Of a DNA stretch of 64,000 nt, positions 54,048-63,011 are shown piece by piece. The translations under genes and the position numbers were made by a program. A model generated the notes under the pieces. It was not told the origin of the DNA, did not search any database, and was given only the letters and a program-made list of their open reading frames with translations. Origin of the DNA: Clostridium sp. (lineage in GTDB: Bacteria > Bacillota > Clostridia > Clostridiales > Clostridiaceae); assembly GCF_018372875.1 (NCBI RefSeq), contig NZ_JAHAIF010000001.1, forward strand, positions 67,868 to 131,867, read 5' to 3'. Numbering within the stretch: position 1 is the stretch's first letter; each line of letters begins with the position of its first letter.

Positions 54048-55398
54048 ATATAATTTCAAAGAATTAACAGGAGATGTTGTTACAAGGGATGATTTTACAT
54101 ATGAAGAGAGCAGAATGAGTTGGAATAGGGCTATAGAGAAATATCCTCTTGTAATTATTTATTGCAAAGAAAAAAATGATGTTAGAAATTCAGTTCTTTG
54201 GGCAAGAAAAAATGAGCTTCCAATAAGAATTAGATCAGGTTGTCATAACTATGAAGGCTATTCCACAGGAAATGATGTAGTAGTTATTGATGTTAGTAAA
54301 ATGAATAATATTTACATAGATGAAGATAAAGGAAAAGTAAAGATTGAAGGTGGAGTTAGAAATAGAGAACTTTATGAAGCAACAGGATCTAAAGGGTATC
54401 CATTCCCTGGAGGAGGATGTCCTACAGTAGGAGTTCCAGGACTAGTACTTGGAGGGGGCTGGGGATATTCTACTAGATTATTAGGATTGTCTTGTGATAG
54501 TTTGGTAGAACTTGAGTTAATTGACTATATGGGTAACTTATTAGTAGCAAATGAGGAGGAAAATAGCGACTTGTTCTGGGCTTGTAGAGGTGCAGGAGGA
54601 GGAAATTTTGGTGTAGTAGTATCAATGACTTTTAATATTCCTAAAAAAATTGATATGGTTACATTAATAAACATGGATTTTCCTAATATTGATTTAGAAG
54701 AGAAGATAGAATTCATAAAGATGTGGCAAAAGGAATATAAGAATTTGGATAGAAGAGCTAATTTTAAGCTGGGAATATATAATTCAGAAACAAAAGGAAA
54801 AGGAATAAAGCTTACTGGATTGTTCTATGGGGATAAGGAAGAAGCTAAAAAGATAGTTGAACCATTTAAAAGAATTCCAAGCTTTGGAGAATTTTCTTTA
54901 GATTACACTACTGTTTTAGATGCTAATAGAAAGATTCAAGATAGTCATCCAGATTATGAAAAGTATAAATCCTCAGGAAGATTTGTGTCTAGAGATTATT
55001 CAGAAAAAGAGATTAAGGAAATAATAGAATTAGTAGATGATAGAGCTAAAGGTGCATATTATGCAGCAGTATCATTTTATGGATTAGGTGGAGCTGTAAG
55101 AGACAAAAGTAGTGAAGATACTGCTTTTGCCTTTAGAAATTCTAACTTTATAATGGGATTTCAGTCTGTATGGGAAGAGCCTAAATACGCACCGGCTAAC
55201 AGGGCATGGGTTGTAGATAAATTTAAGAATATAATTGCAATGACAGAAGGTTCTTTTATTAATTTTCCATATGCAGAGTTAGGAGATTATGAAAGAGAAT
55301 ATTTTGGTAAAAATACTAATAGATTAAGAGAAATAAAGAAGAAATATGATCCACAAAATATTTTTGGATTTCCACAAGGAATTTCTATTAAAAAATAA
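54040..55398 (+). CDS. FAD-binding oxidoreductase, berberine-bridge (BBE) type
   Basis: A 452-residue flavoprotein. The FAD_binding_4 domain has RIRSGCHNYEGYS, where the His is the usual 8-alpha covalent FAD site, and GGGCPTVGVPGLVLGGGWGY. A BBE domain ends the protein with YDPQNIFGFPQGI. The second Cys tether of the bicovalent type (PTVC) is Gly here, so a single His link is expected. It oxidises a sugar or alcohol-like substrate; the identity is unknown. The start at 54040 overlaps the previous gene by 8 bases. Confidence 0.87.
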   Translation: MIKYNFKELTGDVVTRDDFTYEESRMSWNRAIEKYPLVIIYCKEKNDVRNSVLWARKNELPIRIRSGCHNYEGYSTGNDVVVIDVSKMNNIYIDEDKGKVKIEGGVRNRELYEATGSKGYPFPGGGCPTVGVPGLVLGGGWGYSTRLLGLSCDSLVELELIDYMGNLLVANEEENSDLFWACRGAGGGNFGVVVSMTFNIPKKIDMVTLINMDFPNIDLEEKIEFIKMWQKEYKNLDRRANFKLGIYNSETKGKGIKLTGLFYGDKEEAKKIVEPFKRIPSFGEFSLDYTTVLDANRKIQDSHPDYEKYKSSGRFVSRDYSEKEIKEIIELVDDRAKGAYYAAVSFYGLGGAVRDKSSEDTAFAFRNSNFIMGFQSVWEEPKYAPANRAWVVDKFKNIIAMTEGSFINFPYAELGDYEREYFGKNTNRLREIKKKYDPQNIFGFPQGISIKK

Positions 55399-55433
55399 TA
55401 AAGGAAGCTGGTGTAATATCAGCTTCCTTTATT
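55397..55433 (+). terminator. Terminator of the FAD oxidoreductase gene
   Basis: A 14-bp perfect stem (AATAAAGGAAGCTG / CAGCTTCCTTTATT) with a 9-base loop. Confidence 0.88.
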
Positions 55434-55437
55434 ATTT

Positions 55438-55484
55438 TTAGCATGAGATGGTGAATATTTATTTTGGTAAATATCCATTCAATT
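55438..55484. repeat. Shortened copy of the palindromic dispersed repeat
   Basis: TTTAGCATGAGATGGTGAAT then ATTTATTTTG parallels TTTAGTATGAGTGGGGTGGA then TATTTGTTTTG of the copy at 27760. It jumps directly to GTAAATATCCATTC, so the 30-base core is deleted while both arms are kept. Confidence 0.6.
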
Positions 55485-55489
55485 TTTTA

Positions 55490-55517
55490 TTGACATAAAT
55501 ATTACAAATGATATTAT
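55490..55517 (+). promoter_or_regulatory. Promoter of the threonine ammonia-lyase/ridA unit
   Basis: TTGACA at 55490-55495, a 16-base spacer and TATTAT at 55512-55517. It starts within a few bases of the repeat remnant. Confidence 0.6.
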
Positions 55518-55559
55518 ATTAGTATATTTTAGCAAAGCAATAAAAGGGGAATTTGGAAT

Positions 55560-56780
55560 ATGATGGCATTAGAAAAGTTTGAAGAAGCTTATGAAGTTGT
55601 ACAAAAAGTAATTTTACAAACAAAGCTAGTTTATAGTGATTTTTATTCGGATTTAACAGGTAATAAGGTATATATTAAGCCTGAAAATATGCAAAAAACA
55701 GGGGCGTATAAGATAAGAGGAGCTTATTATAAGATAAGTACTCTTACAGATGAAGAAAGAAATAAAGGATTAATAACTGCATCAGCTGGAAATCATGCTC
55801 AAGGAGTTGCATATGCAGCAAAGTCCTATGGGGTAAAGGCAGTAATTGTTATGCCAACAACTACACCTTTAGTTAAAGTTAATAGAACAAAAGCTTATGG
55901 AGCAGAAGTAATACTTTATGGTGATGTATATGATGAAGCATGTAGTTATGCTTTAAGGCTAGCAGAAGAGAATGGATATACATTTATTCACCCATTTGAT
56001 GATTTAGATGTAGCAACTGGACAAGGATCTATTGCTATGGAGATAATAAAAGAACTACCTACTGTTGATATTATTTTAGTTCCAATAGGAGGAGGTGGAC
56101 TAGCCTCAGGTGTATCTACCCTAGTTAAATTATTAAATCCTAATATAAAAGTTATAGGAGTAGAACCAGCTGGTGCTAATTGTATGGAGGTTTCATTAAA
56201 AGAGGGACATGTTATTACATTACCTAAAGTTGAAACTATTGCAGATGGGACAGCAGTAAAAACTCCTGGAAGCAAGATATTTCCATATATAAAAGAAAAT
56301 ATAGATGAGATAATAACAATTGATGATAATGAACTTATAGGTGCATTTTTAGATATGCTTGAAAACCATAAGATGCTAGCAGAAAATTCAGGGCTTCTAA
56401 CAGTTGCAGCATTAAAACATCTAAAGTGCAAAGGGAAAAAAGTTGTTCCAATAATAAGTGGTGGTAATATGGATGTTATTACATTTTCATCATTAGTGCA
56501 ACATGGATTAATTGAGAGAGGGCGTATATGTACAGTATCTGTATTATTACCAGATAAGCCAGGGGAATTAACTAATGTTTCAAAGGTTATAGCTGATGCA
56601 CAAGGAAATATAGTTAAACTTGAACATAACCAATTTGTAAGTATAAATAGAAGTAGCGCAGTGGAATTAATAATAACCATGGAAACATTTGGACATGAGC
56701 ATAAAGAAAAGATAATTAAATCATTAAAGGATAATGGATATAATCCAAAATCAATTAAGCCTACAATGATATATGAATAG
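55560..56780 (+). CDS. Threonine ammonia-lyase (threonine dehydratase)
   Basis: A 406-residue PLP enzyme converting threonine to 2-oxobutanoate and ammonia. PLP Lys is in QKTGAYKIRGAYYKI, the phosphate loop is VPIGGGGLASG, and there is a C-terminal ACT-like domain from about residue 325. The length fits TdcB/ilvA-type enzymes; catabolic versus isoleucine-synthetic use cannot be settled from sequence. The adjacent ridA clears its reactive enamine/imine intermediate. Two ATGs at 55560 and 55563 are equally possible. Confidence 0.92.
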   Translation: MMALEKFEEAYEVVQKVILQTKLVYSDFYSDLTGNKVYIKPENMQKTGAYKIRGAYYKISTLTDEERNKGLITASAGNHAQGVAYAAKSYGVKAVIVMPTTTPLVKVNRTKAYGAEVILYGDVYDEACSYALRLAEENGYTFIHPFDDLDVATGQGSIAMEIIKELPTVDIILVPIGGGGLASGVSTLVKLLNPNIKVIGVEPAGANCMEVSLKEGHVITLPKVETIADGTAVKTPGSKIFPYIKENIDEIITIDDNELIGAFLDMLENHKMLAENSGLLTVAALKHLKCKGKKVVPIISGGNMDVITFSSLVQHGLIERGRICTVSVLLPDKPGELTNVSKVIADAQGNIVKLEHNQFVSINRSSAVELIITMETFGHEHKEKIIKSLKDNGYNPKSIKPTMIYE

Positions 56781-56799
56781 AAGCTAGGAGGATAATAAG

Positions 56800-57180
56800 A
56801 TGAATAAAGAAGTTATTTTTACAGAAAAAGCACCTAAGGCAATAGGGCCATATTCACAAGCACAGAAGGTAGGAGATTTGTTATTTACATCAGGTCAAAT
56901 TCCATTAAATCCTTCTACAGGAGAGTTAGTTACTGAAATAAAAGCTGCAACAAAACAATCTTTAGAAAATGTAAAAGCTATTTTAGAGGCTGCTGGAACA
57001 TCATTAGAAAATGTGGTAAAAACAGTAGTATACATTAAAGATATGAATGATTTTGGAGAGGTTAATGAAGTATATGGTGAATATTTCAAAGAAAATGCTC
57101 CTGCAAGAAGTTGTGTAGAGGTAGCAAGATTACCAAAGGATGCATTAGTTGAAATAGAGGCAATAGCTATAATAAAATAA
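56800..57180 (+). CDS. ridA: RidA family 2-iminobutanoate/2-iminopropanoate deaminase
   Basis: A 126-residue YjgF/YER057c/UK114 protein. [25 protein letters not shown] is at the N-terminus, and [30 protein letters not shown] carries the conserved Arg of the active site (PARS). It hydrolyses the reactive enamine/imine released by threonine ammonia-lyase, encoded 19 bases upstream, and protects PLP enzymes. Confidence 0.96.
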   Translation: MNKEVIFTEKAPKAIGPYSQAQKVGDLLFTSGQIPLNPSTGELVTEIKAATKQSLENVKAILEAAGTSLENVVKTVVYIKDMNDFGEVNEVYGEYFKENAPARSCVEVARLPKDALVEIEAIAIIK

Positions 57181-57218
57181 AAAAAGGTGCGAGGATTTGA
57201 TTTTCTTCGCACCTTTTT
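57181..57218. terminator. Bidirectional terminator between ridA and cotJC
   Basis: A perfect 12-bp stem (AAAAAGGTGCGA / TCGCACCTTTTT) with a 14-base loop, flanked by A and T runs. Confidence 0.88.
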
Positions 57219-57221
57219 TTA

Positions 57222-57800
57222 TTATTTACAGTATAGGTCCATAGGCTTAACATTATCTTGTACATCCATTAAAGCTTCACCAAATCTTTGATAATGAACA
57301 ACCTCTCTTTCTCTTAAGAATCCTAAAATTTCTTTGATATCAGGATCATCTGTTAGGTTTATTAACCATTCATAAGTTGCTCTAGCTTTTTGTTCAGCAC
57401 CCATATCTTCATGTAAATCAGCAATTACATCACCTTTAGCTTGTATATAAGTTGCAGTCCAAGGGTTGCCTGTAGCATCTGTATAGAATAAAGCTTTTCC
57501 ATGGTCAACATAGTGTCCATCTAAGCCTGCAGCTTTAATTTCATCTATAGAAGCATTTTCCATTAATTGATTAGCCATAGTAGCTATCATCTCTACATGA
57601 GCCATTTCCTCTGTTCCAATGTCAGTTAATAATCCCTTAGATTTATTAGTTGGCATCGAATATCTTTGGTTAAGATATCTAAGCGCAGCACTTAATTCTC
57701 CATCTGGTCCACCATATTGAGATATTAAAAGTTGTGCCATCCTAAGATCTTTGGACTTTAAGTTAACTGGATGTTGCAAAGTTTTAACATAATACCACAT
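57222..57800 (-). CDS. cotJC: Spore coat protein CotJC (manganese-catalase-like)
   Basis: A 192-residue member of the manganese catalase family found in the spore coat. Four-helix bundle ligands appear in GTEEMAHVEMIA (Glu-His) and DMGAEQKARATYEW ... REREVVHYQRFGEAL (Glu-Glu, His). N-terminal WYYVKTLQHPVNLK is typical of CotJC. It probably detoxifies peroxide at the spore surface. It is the last gene of cotJABC, 14 bases after cotJB, with AAGGAGG before the ATG. Confidence 0.94.
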   Translation of the reverse strand: MWYYVKTLQHPVNLKSKDLRMAQLLISQYGGPDGELSAALRYLNQRYSMPTNKSKGLLTDIGTEEMAHVEMIATMANQLMENASIDEIKAAGLDGHYVDHGKALFYTDATGNPWTATYIQAKGDVIADLHEDMGAEQKARATYEWLINLTDDPDIKEILGFLREREVVHYQRFGEALMDVQDNVKPMDLYCK

Positions 57801-57814
57801 AATCTATTTCCTCC

Positions 57815-58063
57815 TTACATTCTTTCCCATGGCCAAGGTGTATCTATCCACTTTTCAGGATTTTCTACATAAGCTGAACCAAAGTTAGTTAGTGGTCCGA
57901 AGTTTTCTTCGTACTCGCATTTTACTTTATCTAGTTGTTTGGAAATAAATTTGTAGTCTTCTTGAGCTTTTGAACAACAAGGGAAGTTATCTAAATAGAG
58001 GTTTAAGTCAACAGCAAAAAATTGTAGTTTCATAAATTGTTCTAAACATTCTTTTCTATTCAC
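57815..58063 (-). CDS. cotJB: Spore coat protein CotJB
   Basis: An 82-residue CotJB. KECLEQFMKLQFFAVDLNLYLD is the family helix and the protein ends PEKWIDTPWPWERM. An in-frame ATG at 58147 lies well inside cotJA and lacks a site; AAGGGGG precedes the GTG at 58063, which overlaps cotJA by 8 bases. It needs CotJC and CotJA for coat assembly in Bacillus. Confidence 0.92.
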   Translation of the reverse strand: MNRKECLEQFMKLQFFAVDLNLYLDNFPCCSKAQEDYKFISKQLDKVKCEYEENFGPLTNFGSAYVENPEKWIDTPWPWERM

Positions 58064-58331
58064 AAGACTTTCCCCCTTTAGCATATTTAACGTTGCAGTA
58101 TGGATCATACATATTCTTAAAGATTGTTCCAGCATGAATAGCATCATCTAGATCAAATAGTGTTTCGTAAGGTTGGCATACTATATAAGCTTTTCCATAA
58201 ATTTTTGGAGCAAAGGTTTTATAGTTTTCATAACAGTTTTTCTTTTTATCTGCACAAGCAGTGTTGCACTTTGGATTTGCAGGATCTTTTATACAATCCT
58301 TACAATCAATGCAATGTCTTTCATAGTACAT
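58056..58331 (-). CDS. cotJA: Spore coat-associated protein CotJA
   Basis: A 91-residue protein. The CotJA core is AYIVCQPYETLFDLDDAIHAGTIFKNMYDPY. Ahead of it is a cysteine-rich N-terminal extension (CIDCKDCIKDP ... CNTACADKKKNC) with seven cysteines, like a metal knuckle. Bacillus CotJA lacks such a run as far as I recall. It is the first gene of the sporulation operon. GAGGGG precedes the ATG. A mother-cell promoter is expected, but I could not identify one with confidence. Confidence 0.9.
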   Translation of the reverse strand: MYYERHCIDCKDCIKDPANPKCNTACADKKKNCYENYKTFAPKIYGKAYIVCQPYETLFDLDDAIHAGTIFKNMYDPYCNVKYAKGGKSCE

Positions 58332-58477
58332 AATTGTTTATCCCCTCGTAAATGTTTATCTAAAATCAATTTATGCAGAAAAAGAACGAATTGTGAATGG
58401 AAAGTAAATTATAAAATTGATAAAAAGTTTAATAATAGTAAAGTTTTAATAATATTTTTACTATATGTCACTTATAG

Positions 58478-58489
58478 GGACTATAGTCC
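58478..58489. promoter_or_regulatory. Perfect 12-base palindrome at the exosortase-operon promoter
   Basis: GGACTATAGTCC is self-complementary and abuts the -35 box. It may be an operator. Confidence 0.45.
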
Positions 58490-58518
58490 TTGACTTATTT
58501 ATAGAGCAAATATAGGAT
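58490..58518 (+). promoter_or_regulatory. Promoter of the XrtG operon
   Basis: TTGACT at 58490-58495, a 17-base spacer and TAGGAT at 58513-58518, about 56 bases before the lipoprotein ATG. Confidence 0.5.
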
Positions 58519-58573
58519 AATAAGGGTAAGAGTATAATAGAATAAAAGAGGATTATTGCAAAAGGGGGCTAGT

Positions 58574-60724
58574 ATGAATTACTTTGTTAAAAGAGCAAGT
58601 AGTTTGATAATAATTGCTAGTGTTTTATTATCAGGCATGAATTTTATAGCATGTACAAATGATAAAAATAATAAGCCAATAGCTTTTGAAGATGGTGTTA
58701 AATACTATACAAAATTAGATGATAAATACTTTACAGTTTATGATGGGGAAAAGTTTAATAAAAAGTTCTTAAAGGGAGTAAATATAGGAGTTGGTAAACC
58801 AGGTGCATTTCCTGGGGAATTAGCAATAACAAAAGAGGAGTATTTAAGGTGGTTTCGTTATATTGGAGAAATGAATGCAAATACAATAAGAGTATATACA
58901 ATTCAAACTCCTGAGTTCTATGAAGCGCTTTTAGAGCATAACATGAAATCTGAAAATACTATTTATTTATTACATGGAGTATGGATAAATGAAGACGATA
59001 TCAATTCTAAATTAAATGCATTTGATCCTATTATAAAGGATACTACCCTAGATGAAATAAATCGATTGATTGATGTTATTCATGGTAAAGCAGAAATAGA
59101 AGAGAAAGCAGGACATGCATCAGGGAAGTATACTAGTGATATATCGCCTTATTTAATGGGATTAATTTTAGGAATAGAGTGGGATCCTGAATTCGTTAAT
59201 AATACTGATAAATTAAATGTAGGCAAGTCAGATTTTAAAGGAAAGTATTTATATACAAGTGATAATGCTAGTCCTTTTGAAAGTTTTTTATGTGAGTTAG
59301 GCGATAAAGCCATAAGTTATGAGACAGATAAATATAATACTCAAGTTCCAATAAGCTTTACTAATTGGGTTACAACAGATTTATTAGAACATTCAAATGA
59401 ACCAGATGAAAAAGAGGATAGTGAAGTTGTAAATCCTAATAATATAAAGGCTAATGAGAACTTTAAGTCAGGAATATTTGCATCATATCATGTATATCCT
59501 TATTACCCAGAGGCATTGGTTTATCAAAAGGAGTATAGGGAGTATGAGGATGAGGATGGAAATGTAAATCCATATAAAGCCTATTTAGAAGATTTAATTA
59601 AGGAGCACACTATGCCCGTTTTAGTAGCAGAATTTGGGGTGCCATCATCAAGAGGGATAACTCATGAGAATATATATACTGGATTTAACCAAGGAGGGCT
59701 AGATGAAAAATCTCAAGGAGAAATGGACAGCTCAATGTTGGAGGATATTTATAATACAGGTTATGCAGGTGGAATAGTATTCTCATGGCAAGACGAATGG
59801 TTTAAAAGAACATGGAATACCATGGATTATGATATAGCTGGAAGAAGAGCTTATTGGTCTAATATACAAACTAACGAGCAAAACTTTGGACTTTTAGCCT
59901 TTGATCCAGGATCAGAAGAAAGTGTTTGTTATATAGATGGAAAAATAAAGGACTGGAAGAGTAGAACGGCATTAATAGAGAATGATAAATATTCTACTTA
60001 TGTAAATAGTGATGAGAAGTATGTTTATTTTATGGTTAAGGGTAATGACAGCATAAACTTTTTAAATGAACATTTAGTAATTCCAATAGATACTACACCT
60101 AATTCAGGAAGTAGCACATATGATGACATTACTTTTAAGGATGGTGTAGATTTTATTATTGATATTAATGGAAAAGATAATTCTACAATTAAAGTTCAAA
60201 GTTATTATGATGTATTTAGCTATTCTTATGGAGGAAAATATAGTGGGGGTGAGACCAATAAAGAAGGGAAGGATTCCTCTAAATTTAATCCTATATATTT
60301 ATGTATAAGTGGTCCTATACATTTACCAGAGGATAATAAAGACATTCCTTTAAGAAAAAAAGAAACAGGAAAACTAACATATGGAAATGGAAATCCGAAG
60401 GATGATGATTATAACTCTTTGGCTGATTTTTATATAAATGAGAATGTTATAGAGATTAGAATACCATGGCAATTACTAAATGTAATGGATCCATCCTCTA
60501 AATGTGTAATGGATGATTTTTACAAAGTTGGTGGTATTCAACCTTTAGAAATACAAGGGATAAATATAGGAACATATATTTATGGAGTTGACAATAGTAA
60601 TAAAATAGATTTGAAGAGATATGAGTGGGCTAAATGGGAGATTCCAACATATCACGAAAGGCTGAAATCTTCATATTATATTTTACAAGATGCAATGTCT
60701 AAAATAGGAGAAGAACTACAGTAA
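58574..60724 (+). CDS. Glycosidase-like lipoprotein of the XrtG locus
   Basis: A 716-residue lipoprotein with lipobox FIAC (Cys27). Residues 50-430 form a TIM-barrel glycosidase-like domain of clan-A style (FLKGVNIGVGKPGAFPG; NANTIRVYTIQTPEFYEAL). Candidate acid Glu202 is in GIEWDPEF and nucleophile Glu353 is in VAEFGVPSS, followed by FSWQDEWFKRTWNT. The C-terminal 240 residues are beta-rich, with YIDGKIKDW like a CBM9-type module. It probably acts on the glycan made by the glycosyltransferase encoded in the same operon. AAAGGGGG precedes the ATG at 58574. First gene of the five-gene unit. Confidence 0.82.
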   Translation: MNYFVKRASSLIIIASVLLSGMNFIACTNDKNNKPIAFEDGVKYYTKLDDKYFTVYDGEKFNKKFLKGVNIGVGKPGAFPGELAITKEEYLRWFRYIGEMNANTIRVYTIQTPEFYEALLEHNMKSENTIYLLHGVWINEDDINSKLNAFDPIIKDTTLDEINRLIDVIHGKAEIEEKAGHASGKYTSDISPYLMGLILGIEWDPEFVNNTDKLNVGKSDFKGKYLYTSDNASPFESFLCELGDKAISYETDKYNTQVPISFTNWVTTDLLEHSNEPDEKEDSEVVNPNNIKANENFKSGIFASYHVYPYYPEALVYQKEYREYEDEDGNVNPYKAYLEDLIKEHTMPVLVAEFGVPSSRGITHENIYTGFNQGGLDEKSQGEMDSSMLEDIYNTGYAGGIVFSWQDEWFKRTWNTMDYDIAGRRAYWSNIQTNEQNFGLLAFDPGSEESVCYIDGKIKDWKSRTALIENDKYSTYVNSDEKYVYFMVKGNDSINFLNEHLVIPIDTTPNSGSSTYDDITFKDGVDFIIDINGKDNSTIKVQSYYDVFSYSYGGKYSGGETNKEGKDSSKFNPIYLCISGPIHLPEDNKDIPLRKKETGKLTYGNGNPKDDDYNSLADFYINENVIEIRIPWQLLNVMDPSSKCVMDDFYKVGGIQPLEIQGINIGTYIYGVDNSNKIDLKRYEWAKWEIPTYHERLKSSYYILQDAMSKIGEELQ

Positions 60725-60739
60725 AGTGAGGTAAGATAA

Positions 60740-61096
60740 ATGAAGGAGAAATATATACTTAAATATTTTTTAAATGCAAAACATTATGTATTTATAGATG
60801 GAAAAAAATCTATTATTCATCCTCACAATTGGCAACTAGAGCTAGATGTTAAAGTAGAAAGTGATGAAATGATTAGTTTTAGAGTAATAGATAAGAAGAT
60901 TGATGAAATTTTAAATAAATTCGATGATAAAGTTCTAAATGATGAGAAAGAATTCCAAGGAATAGATACAACTACTGAAAATATATGTAGGGTTTTATGG
61001 AAAATAATAAATCACTCATTAAATGGGACAGGCTATTTACTAACAAGTTTAAAAATATCTGAAAATCCATCAAGAACTTTTGTGTTAGAAAGGTAA
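60740..61096 (+). CDS. 6-pyruvoyl-tetrahydropterin synthase-like protein of the exosortase G system
   Basis: A 118-residue PTPS/QueD fold protein. Zinc ligands appear kept: His15 in LNAKHYVF and His27/His29 in IIHPHNWQLEL; the later TTTENICRVLWKII matches PTPS PTxEN. The catalytic Cys that sits four residues before the HxH in QueD/PTPS is Lys23 here. It lacks any folate or queuosine neighbours and sits 5 bases before xrtG. A related domain is known as a companion of XrtG; its task there is unknown. Confidence 0.75.
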   Translation: MKEKYILKYFLNAKHYVFIDGKKSIIHPHNWQLELDVKVESDEMISFRVIDKKIDEILNKFDDKVLNDEKEFQGIDTTTENICRVLWKIINHSLNGTGYLLTSLKISENPSRTFVLER

Positions 61097-61101
61097 GAAA
61101 G

Positions 61102-61665
61102 ATGGTTATTATAGTTATTTGTATTTGGATTTTTATATATTATAGACTTAAGTCAAATAGCTTAAATACTTTAGCATTTATTCTAGGAAGTTTTGGGTTA
61201 TTTACAATAGGTATTTTTTTCTTTAGGGATATTATAGAAGAAATTATTATGAAGGTACAGTTTGGAATATTATCCTTATTTGAAAATGTTATAACAGACT
61301 TAGATGTTTTTTATCAAAATAGTTCTATAATAGTTAGAACTCCAAAGATTATAAAGAATATACTTATTAACTATGAATGTAGTGGAGTTATAGAAGTTCT
61401 TGTGTTTACAAGTATACTTATATTCTATCCAATTAAAGACTTCAAGGCGAAAACTATAAAATTTGTATTGGGGAATTTTACAATAATGCTTGCTAATGTC
61501 TTAAGAATGGCTTTAATGATAATAGCGCTAAAATACTTTGGAGATAGAGTATTTGATTTTGTACATTTAATACTAGGTAAATTACTCTTTTATATAATAA
61601 TGATATGCATGTATTATTTCACTCTTTCAAAGTTTCATATTAATAAATGTAAGGTGGTGGAATAA
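61102..61665 (+). CDS. xrtG: Exosortase family protein XrtG
   Basis: A 187-residue membrane cysteine transpeptidase-like protein with five or six TM helices. The exosortase triad is visible: Cys93 in NYECSGVIEVLVF, Arg135 in NVLRMALMI and His155 in FDFVHLILGK. It is shorter than exosortases of Gram-negatives, in line with the Gram-positive XrtG type. It should cleave the C-terminal signal of the protein encoded at 63012-63869 and perhaps join it to a glycan or lipid. The last base of its stop is the first base of the next ATG. Confidence 0.88.
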   Translation: MVIIVICIWIFIYYRLKSNSLNTLAFILGSFGLFTIGIFFFRDIIEEIIMKVQFGILSLFENVITDLDVFYQNSSIIVRTPKIIKNILINYECSGVIEVLVFTSILIFYPIKDFKAKTIKFVLGNFTIMLANVLRMALMIIALKYFGDRVFDFVHLILGKLLFYIIMICMYYFTLSKFHINKCKVVE

Positions 61666-62999
61666 TGGAGTATACATTCTTGGGAAGGACAATATTCTTA
61701 GGAATTTGGCTGTTTATACCCACAATATTTGATTTATTATTAGGTGTTTATAGATGCATAAGGATAATGATAATTTATATATTTAAAAGAGGGGATAAGA
61801 AGAATGAAAAGAAATCAACTTTGGAGTTTGAGCCATTAGTTTCAGTAATTATTCCAGTATATAACTCTGAAAAAACTTTAAAAAGATGTGTAGAGTCTGT
61901 TATAAACCAAACTTACTCAATAGATAAAATTGAAATAATTATGGTGGATAATGGTAGTAAAGATAATAGTTATAATGTTTTTCAGCAGCTTCAAAGTGAA
62001 TATCACCATGTGAAGATGTGGTGGTATAAATCAGGCTGTGGAAAAGCACGCGCTTTAAATGCAGGCATATTTTATTCAAATGGGGCTTATATAATTAATA
62101 TTGATAGTGATGGATACATGAGTAGAAACTCTATTGAAAGTATAGTTAAACATTTTATTTATAATAAAGAAGTTAGTGCAATCACAGGAAGTGTAATAAT
62201 AGATAAGAATGAGATAAAAGAAACAAAAGGTATAATAAACAAGTTGGTACAAAAGTGCGAGTTTATGGAGTATTTAGAAGTTTTCTTTATAGGAAGAAAC
62301 AATCAAAGTAGCACAAATGAATTATTTACTATGGCAGGTGCAATATCTGCTATAAAGAGAGAGGTTGCTTTCAAATCTCAAATGTATAATGCTGATACAT
62401 TAGGAGAGGATGCACATATGACTCAGCAAATACTATTATTCCAAAATGGAGTCGTATCATATTGTAAGGAAGCAGTGTTTTTTACATCACCTATTGAAGA
62501 TTTTAATAGGTTGTCTATTCAGAGAAGTAGATGGCAGAGGGGAGCCTTAGAGGTAGTTTCACTTTTTTTAGATAAAGAGGTTACAGGAAGTAAGAAATCT
62601 TTATGGAAAATGACGATTAGTGACCATACAATGACTTTTCCAAAGTTAATATGGATTATGGCCGTAATATATTTAGGGGTTATAGGCCTTCCTATTGAAA
62701 CAATAGTGTTAGTTAATTTAATAATATATATAGCGTATTCAATTATTTCTATGTTATCTATATTAATTTCAGCAGTTTTGCTGAGGGACTTAAAAGAAGT
62801 ACGTAAATATACCTTGAAAAATATACTTATATTTATTTTTATGCCCCTATATAGATTAATACTTTCATTTTTTAGAATTAGTGGAGTAATATATTCTTTA
62901 AGTCCTGAATCTTCATGGAATGCAGTTGGGATTGTAGATGAAATTAAACTAGGGGTTAAAGCTGTTTTTTCTTTTGGAAAAAGGGATAAAAATAGATAA
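61665..62999 (+). CDS. Processive GT2 glycosyltransferase, exosortase G-associated
   Basis: A 444-residue membrane glycosyltransferase. One N-terminal TM (residues about 5-30) is followed by a GT-A domain: VSVIIPVYNSEKTLKRCVESV, NIDSDGYMS (metal/sugar DxD), GEDAHMTQQ and QRSRWQRG (QxxRW), the set found in polymerising GT2 enzymes such as hyaluronan or PNAG synthases. Three or four C-terminal TM helices follow. It should build and export a glycan. It overlaps xrtG by one base. The donor sugar is unknown. Confidence 0.87.
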   Translation: MEYTFLGRTIFLGIWLFIPTIFDLLLGVYRCIRIMIIYIFKRGDKKNEKKSTLEFEPLVSVIIPVYNSEKTLKRCVESVINQTYSIDKIEIIMVDNGSKDNSYNVFQQLQSEYHHVKMWWYKSGCGKARALNAGIFYSNGAYIINIDSDGYMSRNSIESIVKHFIYNKEVSAITGSVIIDKNEIKETKGIINKLVQKCEFMEYLEVFFIGRNNQSSTNELFTMAGAISAIKREVAFKSQMYNADTLGEDAHMTQQILLFQNGVVSYCKEAVFFTSPIEDFNRLSIQRSRWQRGALEVVSLFLDKEVTGSKKSLWKMTISDHTMTFPKLIWIMAVIYLGVIGLPIETIVLVNLIIYIAYSIISMLSILISAVLLRDLKEVRKYTLKNILIFIFMPLYRLILSFFRISGVIYSLSPESSWNAVGIVDEIKLGVKAVFSFGKRDKNR

Positions 63000-63011
63000 G
63001 GAGGGAGTACA

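Noticed and set aside
55988..56680. 230-codon open frame on the minus strand inside the threonine ammonia-lyase gene
   Set aside because: It lies fully antisense to a well-supported gene, has low-complexity Ser/Ile/Thr composition and no ribosome site.
58332..58480. Sigma-E-type promoter for cotJABC on the minus strand
   Set aside because: A GCATAAAT stretch faintly resembles a -10 element, but no convincing -35 partner at proper spacing.
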